A stretch of DNA of 64,000 nucleotides from Gemmatimonadota bacterium (GCA_003134685.1 PLCA01000002.1:1-64000), one strand, 5' to 3'; numbered from the stretch's first letter, positions 25,918-39,261 are shown. A program made the numbers and translations. Notes: a model not told the origin generated them from the letters alone.

Positions 25918-26573
25918 GCAATCCAGGGCGGGTGCCCGATGGCGTAAGCGCGACGGAGCAGTCGATTCCCGCCCAGATCGGCGCCGTATTGTTCCGTCAT
26001 CGCGGCTGGCTGCCGCTTCTCTTCCTGGGAATTCCGCTGGTGATGCCGGGATCCAGTTCCCCATTTCGCTGGGAAGTGGGGCTCGCGCTAATCGTGATCG
26101 GCGAAGCGATCCGTCTGGCGGGTGTCGCGGCGGCAGGTACGGTGACGCGCCGCCGCTCGCGCAATGTGCAGCGGCTGGTTACTTACGGAATCTTCGCGTG
26201 GGCAAGGAACCCCCTTTACATCGGCAACTTTCTGATCTGGCTGGGATTCGTCACCATCTCGGGCGTGCTCTGGTTCCTGCCGATCGCCGTGCTCCTGTTC
26301 GCGGTCGAGTACGAGCTGATTGTCCGCTACGAGGAAGGAGTGCTCGAATCGATCTTCGGCCGCGAGTACCTCGACTATAAGAACGAGACGCCGCGCTGGA
26401 TTCCCCGTCCGCCGAAGGGAGAGCAGCCCGTGGGAGAGTACCACTTGGCGGAAGCGCTCAAGAGCGAGATCAGCACATTTCTTCAGTACGCAGTACTGAT
26501 GCTCGCGTTCTGGGTCAAGAGCAGGGTGATGGACGGAGGGGTGTGGGCGGGTGGGTTTTTCAAGCGATTCTGA
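25914..26573 (+). CDS. ICMT/PEMT-type membrane methyltransferase
   Basis: 219 residues from a TTG overlapping the thioesterase stop; a GTG at 25932 is an alternative. Four or so TM helices occur, with GIFAWARNPLYIGNFLIWLG and EYLDYKNETPRWIPR, the SAM-binding signature of isoprenylcysteine carboxyl methyltransferase and phospholipid methyltransferase relatives. It probably methylates a lipid or lipid-linked substrate in the membrane. Coupling to a thioesterase may indicate lipid metabolism; the substrate is unknown. Confidence 0.82.
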   Translation: MSNPGRVPDGVSATEQSIPAQIGAVLFRHRGWLPLLFLGIPLVMPGSSSPFRWEVGLALIVIGEAIRLAGVAAAGTVTRRRSRNVQRLVTYGIFAWARNPLYIGNFLIWLGFVTISGVLWFLPIAVLLFAVEYELIVRYEEGVLESIFGREYLDYKNETPRWIPRPPKGEQPVGEYHLAEALKSEISTFLQYAVLMLAFWVKSRVMDGGVWAGGFFKRF

Positions 26574-26589
26574 TCAAGCTGCGGGACTC

Positions 26590-26808
26590 AAAAAGAACCG
26601 GATCCGAGATCCGAGAAGGATGACTAAAAAGAACCGGATCCGAGATGTGAGAAGCGTAGATGCCAGTATGTAGTAACAGCTGTTGACGTGCTTCTGCGCA
26701 ATCCCGTGGATGTCACGGCTAGTGACCGGAATGCCTCCGGTGCGGTCCCGGCATCTTCCACTAGCAACTCTGATCTACGCTTCTGAGATCTCGGATCGCG
26801 TTCTTCTC
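26590..26808. repeat. MITE-like element: imperfect long inverted repeat plus 36-bp tandem repeat
   Basis: AAAAAGAACCGGATCCGAGAT occurs at 26590 and 26626 (36-bp period). The second copy extends to about 26664 and pairs imperfectly with 26770-26808 (CTGATCTACGCTTCTGAGAT.., roughly 30 of 39 positions) around a ~105-nt centre. It fills the convergent gap between the methyltransferase and zinc-ribbon genes. No ORF inside is credible. It could be a palindromic transposon derivative or a large RNA hairpin. Confidence 0.6.
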
Positions 26809-26814
26809 AGCAGT

Positions 26815-27018
26815 TTAGTTTGCCGCGCGGCACTCGACGCACACCGTTCTCTGATTAGAAAACCTCGCCTTCATCTTCTCGACAAAAGACCCGTACAAGT
26901 GCTCATCGCAAAGCGCCCTTTTGCACGATGGGCAGACTCCGCCCTTCCCTGCCTTGAAAAAGATTTTGCACTTGTCGCACTGCCAGCTGAACGTGGACTG
27001 GCGGAAGAACGGCGGCAC
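26815..27018 (-). CDS. Small zinc-ribbon protein
   Basis: 67 residues with three CxxC pairs (CDKC, CPSC, CVEC), a CDEH, and a single Cys-free basic tail region, giving one or two zinc-binding treble-clef or ribbon sites. It begins at a GTG directly after the mutarotase TAA (TAAGTG) and so is co-transcribed and perhaps coupled. The function is unknown; such small ribbons bind nucleic acid or protein. Confidence 0.7.
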   Translation of the reverse strand: MPPFFRQSTFSWQCDKCKIFFKAGKGGVCPSCKRALCDEHLYGSFVEKMKARFSNQRTVCVECRAAN

Positions 27019-27873
27019 TTACACGATTGCCAGGGTCTGAGAGCCGTTCCAGGACGCGCCGGGCTTTAGCTCCACCGGCGAGCCGATCTGCGCCGCCTCG
27101 ACGCAGACCATCCTCATGTAGTCTTCCGTGTCGAGGCCGATGAATCCCGTCACCTTCTCGGCCCACGGATTCCAGACGACCGCGTCCTTGAATCCCGCAC
27201 CGCGGATCTCGATCCGGCGCTCGTTCCCGCGATCTTCCACTTCCACCTTCTTCGGTGCCTTGAGGTAGACGCGATCGGTTTCGTCCGAGATCACGAGCTT
27301 CTTCGCCTCGTCCTTCGTTTCGTTTCCGCCCTGTGTCTTGTCGAGGTACCACTTGCCGGTGAAGCCGCGTATCGCCGTTTCGCGGATGTCGGCGACCGCG
27401 ATGTAGGTGTGGAGCGCCGCGGTGAAACTGAACAGCTCGTCACCGGTGTTGAACGCCTCGAGCTTCACGTTGAGCGACTTGTCGTCGATCGTGACCGTGA
27501 GCTCGGTGCGGAAATGATACGGCCATTGCTCGCGCGTGCGATGATCGTCGGTCAGCACGAGCTTGACCGACGATGGCTCGTCCGACGACTCGCCGACCTC
27601 TGCCAGCTGCCACTCCGTCTTTCTGGCGAAGCCGTGCTGCGGCAAGGGCCCGGTGTTGGCGAACTGCGGCCACACGACCGGAATTCCGCCGCGAATCGGG
27701 TCCCCCGGCGCAAAGGTCGCCGTCTTCCCCATGAACAGAACTTCCTTGCCGCCGGCGGGAATCCACGACGTCACGTGCGCGCCATTGAGATACACATCGG
27801 CCGAGCTGCCCGAGGGATGCGAGAGCAGCACGGTGGACATGCCGTTCTTGCCGGGAACGATTGGAGGGGTCAT
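27019..27873 (-). CDS. D-hexose-6-phosphate mutarotase (YeaD-type aldose-1-epimerase family)
   Basis: 284 residues. The galactose-mutarotase-like fold is shown by DPIRGGIPVVWPQFANTG, LPQHGFARKTEW, FSFTAALHTYI (catalytic His) and KDAVVWNPW. It interconverts anomers of glucose-6-phosphate and similar hexose phosphates. Length matches the family (about 270-300). It is followed immediately by a small zinc-ribbon gene. Confidence 0.92.
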   Translation of the reverse strand: MTPPIVPGKNGMSTVLLSHPSGSSADVYLNGAHVTSWIPAGGKEVLFMGKTATFAPGDPIRGGIPVVWPQFANTGPLPQHGFARKTEWQLAEVGESSDEPSSVKLVLTDDHRTREQWPYHFRTELTVTIDDKSLNVKLEAFNTGDELFSFTAALHTYIAVADIRETAIRGFTGKWYLDKTQGGNETKDEAKKLVISDETDRVYLKAPKKVEVEDRGNERRIEIRGAGFKDAVVWNPWAEKVTGFIGLDTEDYMRMVCVEAAQIGSPVELKPGASWNGSQTLAIV

Positions 27874-27930
27874 GGGATCAGATAGTGAGGGCCGAGCACC
27901 GGGTTCCGCCAGTCGCTCGCATTGGCGCGG

Positions 27931-28194
27931 CTACCGGTTGGGCCGTCCCGGGGGAGGTTCGTTCTTGAACACTTCGCGGTTGATCTGCACGTACTCCTTG
28001 AGGTTAGCGGGCACGTCCTCTTCCGGAAAGATCGCGGTTACCGGGCACTCGGGCTCGCACGCGCCGCAATCAATGCACTCGTCGGGGTGGATGTAGAGCT
28101 GATCGGGACCTTCGTAAATGCAGTCCACCGGACACACATCGACGCAGGCACGGTCCTTCGTATTTTTGCAGGCTTCAGTTATGACGTACGGCAT
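27931..28194 (-). CDS. fdxA: Seven-iron type ferredoxin (FdxA-like)
   Basis: 87 residues. [17 protein letters not shown] has the C-x7-C-x3-CP arrangement of a [3Fe-4S] site, and [12 protein letters not shown] is a [4Fe-4S] motif. It is a low-potential electron carrier, shorter than the ~105-residue FdxA proteins and ending in a Pro/Arg tail. Its redox partner is not evident; it is one of several Fe-S proteins in the window. Confidence 0.9.
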   Translation of the reverse strand: MPYVITEACKNTKDRACVDVCPVDCIYEGPDQLYIHPDECIDCGACEPECPVTAIFPEEDVPANLKEYVQINREVFKNEPPPGRPNR

Positions 28195-28300
28195 TTCGTC
28201 CCCGATAGGGCCGCGGCGACGCCAGCGTGGTGAGCTGCGCCGAAGATGATTCCTTTCCGAAAAATAGACTTGCCCGATTGAATAGCAACCACGCAGATCG

Positions 28301-28606
28301 TCACTTGATGGTCCCGACGAGGACGCCGATCAGAAAGAGAGCAAGGATCGCGAGAAAGACCATCCCGATCCGTCGTCGTGTATTCTGTACCGCTGTCCAT
28401 ACCTCTTCGTCGAGGTAGTAAGTTCCCGGCGCCGCCTCGCGAATGACGGCGCGCACACGCAGCCGTCTCAGCCCCAGCGATTGTCCGAGCCCGATCGCAG
28501 TGTATGACTGCGCCGTCTCGCGCGAGGTGGCGCCGGCGGCGCGGAAATCGTCAACGACCTCCCGCTCCCGCCTTCTCATTATCGCTGCAACTGCTGCTGC
28601 GCCCAT
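28301..28606 (-). CDS. Small C-terminally anchored membrane protein of unknown function
   Basis: 101 residues. The N-terminal ~70 residues are charged and helical ([18 protein letters not shown], then [15 protein letters not shown]), followed by one TM helix (about 80-98, [17 protein letters not shown]). I do not recognise the family, but the composition and position in a same-strand run (thiC, M23, yhbY) support a real gene. A tail-anchored topology with a cytoplasmic domain is predicted. Confidence 0.65.
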   Translation of the reverse strand: MGAAAVAAIMRRREREVVDDFRAAGATSRETAQSYTAIGLGQSLGLRRLRVRAVIREAAPGTYYLDEEVWTAVQNTRRRIGMVFLAILALFLIGVLVGTIK

Positions 28607-28638
28607 GTCAGCTGCTCCGTTGACGAATCAATGCCAGG

Positions 28639-28940
28639 CTACCGACGCCATGGCGGAATGTCGCCCCGTTTTTTGTCGAGATCGGGATTCTCGCGAAAAA
28701 GCGTAGTCGTCCGTCCGATCACCTGCACCACCTCGGAACTGGTCGCCGCCGCCAGCGAGGCCGCAAAATCCTTCGGCTTAACGTCATCCTTGTTCCCCAG
28801 TTTCACCTTCACCAGCTCGCGGGTGCGTAGCGCATCGTCGAGCGCGCCAATCAGAGATGGTGTAAGCCCGTGCTGTCCGACGTGCACCGTCGGACTGAGA
28901 TGATGCGCCTCCGAGCGCAACTCCGCCCGCTCCTTGCCCT

Positions 28941-28944
<4 letters not shown>
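28639..28944 (-). CDS. yhbY: YhbY/CRS1-CRM domain RNA-binding protein
   Basis: 101 residues, the whole YhbY fold, with HHLSPTVHVGQHGLT, VKVKLGNKDD and VVQVIGRTTTLFRENP. It associates with pre-50S ribosomes in the families studied. It starts at a TTG overlapping the M23 peptidase stop (TTGA), with AGGA upstream. Confidence 0.9.
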
Positions 28945-31090
<2,146 letters not shown>

Positions 31091-31274
31091 GTCTGTCTCC
31101 AATATATACCGGCGATAGTCCTCGCGACTGTTGCGGCGGCTTGCGCGAGCCGGGGCATGGCTGCGGAGCCAGGCGGGTGAGGTTACATGTGTTCCTCTTG
31201 ACCCGGCTGCCATTGGTATAGACACTCCCTCGGATGCGGCCCCATTTGCATCCACTTCCTAGACAGAGGATAGC

Positions 31275-31712
31275 ATGGCCATAAACACGCAGAAGGTTCT
31301 GATCGGAGGCATCGCTGCCGGTGTCGTGATGAACATCATCGATTTCGTAACGAACACCTACATCCTCAGCGCGCAAATGAAGGCGGCATCTGACGCGTTC
31401 AAGCCGGGCCTGTCCGATCAGATGATGCAAGGCTCCGCAATAGCCAGTTACATCGTCATGGACTTCGTGCTCGGGATTGCGCTGGTGTGGACTTACGCGG
31501 CGATTCGCCCGCGCTTTGGTCCCGGGATCAAGACGGCGTTCTACGCCGCGGTCTTGTTCTGGATCGTCACCTCGGTCGCCATGTCGGGATACCTGCACAT
31601 GGGAATGGTACCGACGGGACTCTGGATGTCATTCGCGTTCATCGGACTGGTGAACTATTTGCTTTCGGCGTGGGCCGGGGCCAAGCTGTACACCGAAGCC
31701 TCCCCGGGGTAG
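31275..31712 (+). CDS. Four-TM membrane protein of unknown function
   Basis: 145 residues with four hydrophobic helices (about 8-27, 56-75, 86-105, 114-134), short loops and a GAGGA site before the ATG. Gly- and Met-rich helices (GGIAAGVVMNIIDFV, YLHMGMVPTG) suggest a small integral protein. No family is recognised with confidence. It may be co-transcribed with the small Gly-rich membrane gene at 31789. Confidence 0.75.
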   Translation: MAINTQKVLIGGIAAGVVMNIIDFVTNTYILSAQMKAASDAFKPGLSDQMMQGSAIASYIVMDFVLGIALVWTYAAIRPRFGPGIKTAFYAAVLFWIVTSVAMSGYLHMGMVPTGLWMSFAFIGLVNYLLSAWAGAKLYTEASPG

Positions 31713-31788
31713 AACGGCGAGCGCAGAAAGGCGGGCTTAAAGGGATGGGCGCCGAGTGCCAATCTCGCTTGGCGCTCGTCTATTTGGT

Positions 31789-31950
31789 ATGGGAAAACTC
31801 TTCGCTTTCATCGGTTCCACCATCGGCGGCTACGCCGGCTGGGCCCTTGGGGCAACCGTTGGACTCACGACGGCGTTCATGGTCAGCATGGTCGGAACCG
31901 GGATCGGCATATACTACGGCCGCCTCATCGCCAAGAATTACGTCGACTAG
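31789..31950 (+). CDS. Small glycine-rich two-TM protein
   Basis: 53 residues from the ATG at 31789. Two hydrophobic segments with GxxxG-type repeats (FIGSTIGGYAGWALGA and VSMVGTGIGIYYG) suggest helix packing or oligomerisation. The function is unknown. Just after its stop is a 20-bp tandem duplication, then a bidirectional terminator. Confidence 0.65.
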   Translation: MGKLFAFIGSTIGGYAGWALGATVGLTTAFMVSMVGTGIGIYYGRLIAKNYVD

Positions 31951-31988
31951 CCAGGAACGACATCGACTAGCCAGGAACGACATCGATT
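31942..31988. repeat. 20-bp tandem duplication at a gene end
   Basis: TCGACTAGCCAGGAACGACA is present twice in a row and begins a third time (TCGATTGG). The first copy contains the stop codon (TAG) of the small membrane protein. Confidence 0.85.
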
Positions 31989-31996
31989 GGCAATGC

Positions 31997-32029
31997 AAAA
32001 AAGGCGCGCTCTCCTGAGCGCGCCTTTTT
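31997..32029. terminator. Bidirectional intrinsic terminator
   Basis: AAAAAA precedes a 9-bp stem GGCGCGCTC / GAGCGCGCC with a TCCT loop, and TTTTT follows. It can stop the plus-strand small membrane gene and the minus-strand lipoprotein gene ending at 32051. Confidence 0.85.
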
Positions 32030-32050
32030 CATTGATACCTGCGGGTTGAA

Positions 32051-32974
32051 TCAGACCGACTGCTGCACCACCATCGCCTGATTGAGCTTGAGCGAGATCC
32101 GGCCGCCATTCGGAACGCAGCCGTCGTACTTCCCGGTTACGCCGGCGACCACTGCTCCCGCCGCTGCGCCAGCCGCGGCACCGATCACCGTCGACTTCGT
32201 GTGATGTCCGAAGATCTGCCCCAGGACCGCGCCGACCACCGCACCGGTGGCGACTTTCTTCCCGTCGTTGCTGGCGTCGCCGTTCCGAACCTTCTCGACC
32301 TGCGCCGCGGTTACGGAAGAATTGACCGGGTAAGTCTTGCCATTGAACGCGATCGACTTGACCACGAACTCCATTTCGACCTTGTCGTTCGCATTCTCGC
32401 TGCGCTTGAGCGAGGTCAGCTCGATCACGGCGGTAGCTCCGGCCGGAATCGAAACTCCGTTCGACCCCTGCACCGATTCAGCGACACTGGCCGTGAACCG
32501 GTCTCCCACCGCGTAGGTGTTGGTGCAAACGCGCTGTCCCGAGTAGAGCGAGATGTCCGATCCGCTGGCGATCGTGCCGATACCGCGCTCGGAGCCAGTC
32601 GTGCCTTCGGTCACGGTGTTGCCATTGCTGGTCGTGACTGGGACGGGCGCCGCCTCGACAGGCTGCGGGGTTGACCGCGGCGTTGTCGCAACGCGACGTG
32701 GATTCCTGCTCGGCGTCAGAATCTCGGACGGCTTCTGCCGCTGTGAGACTTTCGGCGCGGGAGCGGCCGGTTTAGGAGCGGGAGCGATCGTTACAGGGAC
32801 GTCCTTCAGCTCTGGCTGCGCCATGGTATCGGCGTTAGCGAGCTGGAGATCGTGAGCCAGCGTGGTGTCCTGCGCCAATGCGTCTTCAGGCTTGTCGCCC
32901 TGCTTGCACGCGCCCAGCGCCAGGATAGCAATAAGGAGGACCGGTGTTGCGGCCCTCGAGAATTTTGTCTTCAT
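32051..32974 (-). CDS. Lipoprotein with glycine-zipper C-terminus
   Basis: 307 residues. Lipobox signal (IAILALGAC), a Pro/Ala/Thr-rich linker (about 60-125), a beta-rich middle domain (about 130-230) and a glycine-zipper segment (GAVVGAVLGQIFG and AAAGAAAGAVVAGVTG) near the C-terminus. The N-terminal region (DTTLAHDLQLANAD) resembles the next gene's (DDLKKDLELASSSD), so the two are probably related. Expected location: outer-membrane-associated. Function unknown. Confidence 0.75.
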   Translation of the reverse strand: MKTKFSRAATPVLLIAILALGACKQGDKPEDALAQDTTLAHDLQLANADTMAQPELKDVPVTIAPAPKPAAPAPKVSQRQKPSEILTPSRNPRRVATTPRSTPQPVEAAPVPVTTSNGNTVTEGTTGSERGIGTIASGSDISLYSGQRVCTNTYAVGDRFTASVAESVQGSNGVSIPAGATAVIELTSLKRSENANDKVEMEFVVKSIAFNGKTYPVNSSVTAAQVEKVRNGDASNDGKKVATGAVVGAVLGQIFGHHTKSTVIGAAAGAAAGAVVAGVTGKYDGCVPNGGRISLKLNQAMVVQQSV

Positions 32975-32994
32975 GGTTGTGATCTCGGAAAACG

Positions 32995-33027
32995 AAAAAG
33001 GGATGCGGCCTGATTCGGCCGCATCCC
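32995..33027 (-). terminator. Intrinsic terminator between the paired lipoprotein genes
   Basis: On the minus strand, an 11-bp stem GGGATGCGGCC / GGCCGCATCCC with a 6-nt loop precedes TTTTT. It follows the stop at 33035 by 7 bp and separates this lipoprotein from the one at 32051. Confidence 0.82.
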
Positions 33028-33034
33028 TACCGCA

Positions 33035-33685
33035 TTAGAAGCGCGGGGGGCGACGACCGATCGGAAATCCACCGATGAAAACGCTCGATCTGCTGATACC
33101 ACCGGACCGACCGGGAACCGGATACGGAATCCGGTTGTTGGGCAAGCTTTGCCCGTGCCGCGGATCGCAGTTGTCGACATCTCCACCGAAGACACCTCCG
33201 CGAATGACCACGCCCAGAATTGTGCCGAGGACCGCGCCAACGCTTGAACCGCCGCTGCTCACGCGACCATCGCCACCACCAGACGACGGGCCGCTCGGAT
33301 AGGAAACCGCGACCGGCTGGGGACGCGGCGAGACTGGAGTCGGGTCCGCGGCGGGCGCCGGAGCGACCGACTGAGGCTCGACCTGGGCTACAGTGGCGGG
33401 CGCCTGGGTCTGGACGACCTGTGGCGGAGACTTCGGAGCCGCGCGATGGGTTCTTACGCGGTTGGAAGGGGCTTTCTGACGGGCGGGCGGAGCAGTCTGC
33501 TCGATGGCCGAGACGATCTGTTGGCCCGCATTCGGGGAGCTGTTGGCGAGGGTGATCCCGTCCGACGAGGAGGCGAGCTCCAGGTCTTTCTTGAGATCAT
33601 CGTTGATCGAACCCTTCTTGTCGCCGCTGCAAGCGGCCAGGAGGACGGCGCCAGCTCCTGCAAGCAACAGATAACTCTTCCGCAT
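33035..33685 (-). CDS. Proline-rich lipoprotein with short glycine-zipper
   Basis: 216 residues from the ATG at 33685 (AAGGAG 6 nt upstream). Lipobox (GAVLLAAC), an N-terminal segment shared with the downstream lipoprotein, a Pro/Ala/Gln-rich linker, a Gly/Ser stretch and a short zipper (GAVLGTILGVVIRGG), then an Arg/Pro-rich C-terminus. It looks like a degenerate or minimal paralogue of the 307-residue protein. No enzymatic motif is seen. Confidence 0.72.
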   Translation of the reverse strand: MRKSYLLLAGAGAVLLAACSGDKKGSINDDLKKDLELASSSDGITLANSSPNAGQQIVSAIEQTAPPARQKAPSNRVRTHRAAPKSPPQVVQTQAPATVAQVEPQSVAPAPAADPTPVSPRPQPVAVSYPSGPSSGGGDGRVSSGGSSVGAVLGTILGVVIRGGVFGGDVDNCDPRHGQSLPNNRIPYPVPGRSGGISRSSVFIGGFPIGRRPPRF

Positions 33686-33917
33686 GAAAACTCCTTCCTG
33701 CAAGCAAGGGAATAACTCGATACGTCGGTGCTACACCAGCGAGGAACAGATGACTCGCGCTGGCGTCATCTATAGAGGCAACCAGCAAGCCGCACGTTCC
33801 CCTCGCAAAGCGGGGGTTAACCTCGATTTCCGCGGCGGCATGTCATCGGCGAGGGACAGGGGGTGTCTCCATTCCGAGACTCGCGCGAATAACGTCCGCC
33901 ATATACGCTTCGGCGCG

Positions 33918-34457
33918 ATGAGACATCTTTGGCTTATCGGGACCGCGATTGTCGCGGCTTTTGCGTGCGGACCACGCTCTGCCGCCAACATGTCCGCGTC
34001 CGAAAAAACAGCGATCGCCGACTCGCTCAAGCGCCTCGTGGTTTCCGCCTACGATCTATCCAAACCGGATCCGGTGAAGAGCCTGATGAGTCTCTACCCG
34101 ACCGAGGGGCGCGTCATATCAGCCAGCGGGGGCGTCGTAACCACCACGCGCGCGCAGCTCGAGCAGGGGATCAAGGCGTTCTGGAGCTACGTCGGCCAGA
34201 ACATGCGGAGTCCCAAATGGGAGTGGACTTCGATGAACGTGGATGTGCTCGCCCCCGACGCAGCGGTGATGACGAGCACATATCGGGTCCCCCACCTGAC
34301 ACCGACGGGAATGAACCACGTCATTGGCGGGGCGTGGACGGCGGTCTTTCAGAAACGGGGAGGCCAGTGGGTGATCATCCAGGAGCATCTTTCGGATGTA
34401 CAGAGCAATCCGAATCTCCCGATGAACATGAACCCACAGGGCAACCCCAATCCCTGA
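33918..34457 (+). CDS. NTF2/SnoaL-like lipoprotein
   Basis: 179 residues from the ATG at 33918, which gives a lipobox signal (IGTAIVAAFAC). The remainder fits a cystatin-like NTF2 fold of the DUF4440/SnoaL kind: IADSLKRLVVSAYDLSKPDP, VKSLMSLYPTEGRVIS and a closing TAVFQKRGGQWVIIQEHLS. Role unknown; such domains bind small ligands or act as isomerases. The 213 bp upstream of it hold no gene I can support. Confidence 0.78.
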   Translation: MRHLWLIGTAIVAAFACGPRSAANMSASEKTAIADSLKRLVVSAYDLSKPDPVKSLMSLYPTEGRVISASGGVVTTTRAQLEQGIKAFWSYVGQNMRSPKWEWTSMNVDVLAPDAAVMTSTYRVPHLTPTGMNHVIGGAWTAVFQKRGGQWVIIQEHLSDVQSNPNLPMNMNPQGNPNP

Positions 34458-34462
34458 CTCTT

Positions 34463-34678
34463 TTACTCCTCCGAGCCGCCTCCGGTACCACCGACCGATG
34501 ATTTGAGCTGTTGCCCCGTCTCGGCTTCGCCGCTGATGATGGCGCGCCATGTCATTTCCGGACCTCTCCGGAAGCCCTTCTGCGTGACTTTAACTCCCTC
34601 GGGTGAGATCGCCACCATGTAGGCCTTTCCGTCGATCGTGATCTCGCGCTTCAGGGTTTTTTCGAGTTTTGTCGCCAT
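34463..34678 (-). CDS. Small conserved-looking protein of unknown function
   Basis: 71 residues with a strong GGAGGGGG upstream. Pattern: a basic start (KLEKTLKREITIDGKAYMVAI), then SPEGVKVTQKGFRRGPEMTW and a Gly/Ser tail. It looks like a compact beta-rich domain, perhaps nucleic-acid-binding. Convergent with the NTF2-like gene. No family name is known to me. Confidence 0.68.
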   Translation of the reverse strand: MATKLEKTLKREITIDGKAYMVAISPEGVKVTQKGFRRGPEMTWRAIISGEAETGQQLKSSVGGTGGGSEE

Positions 34679-34711
34679 GCCCCCTCCGGGGAGTTAAATG
34701 TGGATTGGCGG

Positions 34712-34717
34712 TATAAT
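34712..34717 (+). promoter_or_regulatory. Consensus -10 box upstream of the FHA-domain gene
   Basis: A perfect TATAAT 110 bp before the FHA gene ATG; no convincing -35 is 16-18 bp upstream. Between it and the gene are two short GC hairpins (GCCTT..AAGGC with TTTT at 34759-34777). Confidence 0.45.
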
Positions 34718-34826
34718 ACGCGCTCCGGGCCCCGCCTACGAGCCCCCGCCCAAACTCTGCCTTCCGGCAAGGCTTTTATGTAGCCTCATCAAAGGCTCGT
34801 TCGTCCTGTAATTACACGGAGAACGA

Positions 34827-35339
34827 ATGGCTTTTATGGCTCTGCAAGCCCCGGGCGATGACAGTGCCCACTTGATATACGAATTCGAGCGCCGCGCCTA
34901 TCCCGTCAGGAATTCACTGCTGACGATCGGGCGCGACGCCGCGAGCCACATTCTCATTCGCGAGCCAGCCGTATCGCGCAATCACGCTGAGCTGCGCTCG
35001 GAAGATGGCAAGTTCGTTCTGCATCCGTGTGGCGTTAATCCCACGACCGTCAACGGAATGACGCTGGCCGAGCCCCGCTCCTTGGCCGAAGGCGACAAGG
35101 TCGAAGTGGGATCAGCGATTCTGACCTTCACGACGAAGCGGCTCCCCCTGGGCGTCGCGGTCATCGAGCCGGCCGGAGCGAGCAAGCGCGAGAAGGACAT
35201 CAACACCCGCCGCAACACCATCAAGCACCCGATCCTGGCAGGCGATCTCGATCCCGATTCGCCGCGCCGCGTGCCGACCAATGTCATCATTGGGGCAATC
35301 GCCGTGATCATCGTGATTCTCTACCTGCTCGGCCGGTAG
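34827..35339 (+). CDS. FHA-domain protein with C-terminal membrane anchor
   Basis: 170 residues. The FHA fold (about 18-100) has LLTIGRDAASHILI, VSRNHAELR and NPTTVNGM, the phosphothreonine-binding loop residues Arg, Ser and His/Asn. A basic linker leads to one TM helix at the C-terminus (NVIIGAIAVIIVILYLLG). It probably binds Thr-phosphorylated partners at the inner membrane. No Ser/Thr kinase or secretion genes are near. Confidence 0.88.
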   Translation: MAFMALQAPGDDSAHLIYEFERRAYPVRNSLLTIGRDAASHILIREPAVSRNHAELRSEDGKFVLHPCGVNPTTVNGMTLAEPRSLAEGDKVEVGSAILTFTTKRLPLGVAVIEPAGASKREKDINTRRNTIKHPILAGDLDPDSPRRVPTNVIIGAIAVIIVILYLLGR

Positions 35340-35450
35340 GCTACCGCTCGATTCCGCGGCCTCCCAAAAACTGAGAACTACGCTGCTACCAGCTACCCGC
35401 GGGTCGCGGGTCGCTTTTCGCTGCGCGCGAAAGCCGTGGGACAGTTCGAT

Positions 35451-36838
35451 TCAGACTTCGTCGGCGAGCCGGGCGAGCACCATCCTCTCGAGTTGCTCCC
35501 TGAGCGGTACGAGCGGGATCGTCTCGAGAACGTCCGCCGCGAACGCGTAGGTGAGGAGCATCCGCGCCGTCTCCGGCCCAATCCCGCGGCTGTTGAGGTA
35601 GAACATCGCCACGTCGTCGAGCCGCCCCACCGTCGCGCCGTGGGTGGACTTCACATCGTCGGCGAAGATTTCCAGCTGCGGCTTGGTATCTACACGCGCG
35701 GTGGGTGAGAGCAGGAGATTGTTGTTGCTCTGCTTGCCGTCGGTCTTCTGCGCCTCGGGGTGAACGAAGACCTTTCCGTTGAACACGCCGTGCGAGCGGC
35801 CGTCGAGCACTCCCTTGTACAGCTCGTGGCTCGGGCAGTTGGGAGCGATGTGCTCGATGCTCGTCTGGTTGTCGACGTGCTGCGTCCCGTCGGTGAGATA
35901 GAGCCCGTTGAGCGTGCAGGTCGCCGCATCTCCGTCGAGCGACGTGTAGATGTTGGTTCGAGCGAGCGAGCCACCCACAGCCAGCGAGAAGGAATGAAGC
36001 TGACTGTCGCGTGCTTCTCGAATCTGCACCGTGCCGACGTGGAACGCTTTCTCGCTCTCGCGCTGGAGCTTGTAGTGATCGAGGTGCGCGCCTTCGCCCA
36101 GGGAGATCTCGGTCACAGCGTTGGTGAAGTAGCCGCTGTCCCGCAGCGAGACGTAGCTCTCGATCACGGTCGCGCGCGAGTGACGCCCTGCGACGATGAG
36201 ATTCCGCGGATGCGAGACGCCCTCTCCCTCCGAGACGAACACGAGATGGATCGGCTGCTCGACGACTGTGTCCGCGGCGAGCTCGATGTACGTGCCATCG
36301 CTGATGAACGCCGTGTTGAGCGCGGTGAAGGTGTGCTGCTCGAACGCCGCGATCTTGCCGAGGTGGCGCTCAATGCTGGGTGTTCCGGAGTTTATCGCCT
36401 GCGCCAGACTGCTCACCCGGACGCCGTTGCCGAGCACAGCGTTAGACGAGAGCTCCTCCGAGAACGCGCCATTCATGAAGACCAGGGTGTGCCAGCCGTT
36501 CTCGCCGAAATCGAAGCGCGCGAGATCCGCTCGCTTGACGCCGCCAACTCCGAGTGGCGCGAGGCGAAAAGTGCGTTCCGCGATCGGCGCGACGCTCGTG
36601 AAGTGCCAGTCTTCGTTCTTCGTCGTGGGAAATCCGAGCGTTTGGAATCGCGCCATTCCCTCCTTCCGCAGAGCCCGGAGCCAATCCGGCCCGGACATCT
36701 TGCGTTCGAAATCCTCTCGATACACCTCGATCGAGCCGGGCGCACGGGTGGTCACGGAGCTCGCGCCACTCTTCCCCGCGGCACCAGCCGTTGCGGCCGC
36801 TGGATTTTCACGAGCGCCTTTCATCGTCGCGACCTCGC

Positions 36839-36842
<4 letters not shown>
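35451..36842 (-). CDS. sufD: SufD, SufBCD scaffold component
   Basis: 463 residues. It starts at a TTG whose TTGA overlaps the sufC stop (GGGAG upstream); the ATG at 36824 is possible. About 40 Ala/Gly-rich residues precede the SufD domain: beta-helix strands with HLVFVSEGEGVSHPRNLIVA and LYKGVLDGRSHGVFNGKVFV, then the C-terminal THGATVGRLDDVAMFYLNSRG. SufD pairs with SufB in the SufBC2D complex that assembles Fe-S clusters. Confidence 0.94.
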
Positions 36843-37606
<764 letters not shown>

Positions 37607-37783
37607 GAAACCAGTGATTGAATGTTGTTTGTATTGCGTACACTGCCTGACTGAACAGTGTCCAGTTTGCCGTGAACGGATATCCCGGCGTCCTGGGACC
37701 GGAGCGGAGCCAGGCCCAGCCGGCGCGGATTCTGTCGACGGGATTCCATAGTGCCATGGCTAATCAGCTGGAGCGCCCGATTC

Positions 37784-39220
<1,437 letters not shown>

Positions 39221-39261
39221 TCCAACTCCTTGGCGTTTCTATACTTCCCGGCGTAGATTCA

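Noticed and set aside
26683-27069. Plus-strand ORF of 128 codons
   Set aside because: It lies antisense to the zinc-ribbon gene and within the repeat element, with no ribosome site or domain.
37640-37661. ACACTG-N10-CAGTGT inverted repeat between sufB and sufC
   Set aside because: Only 6-bp arms with no promoter aligned to it; easily expected by chance.
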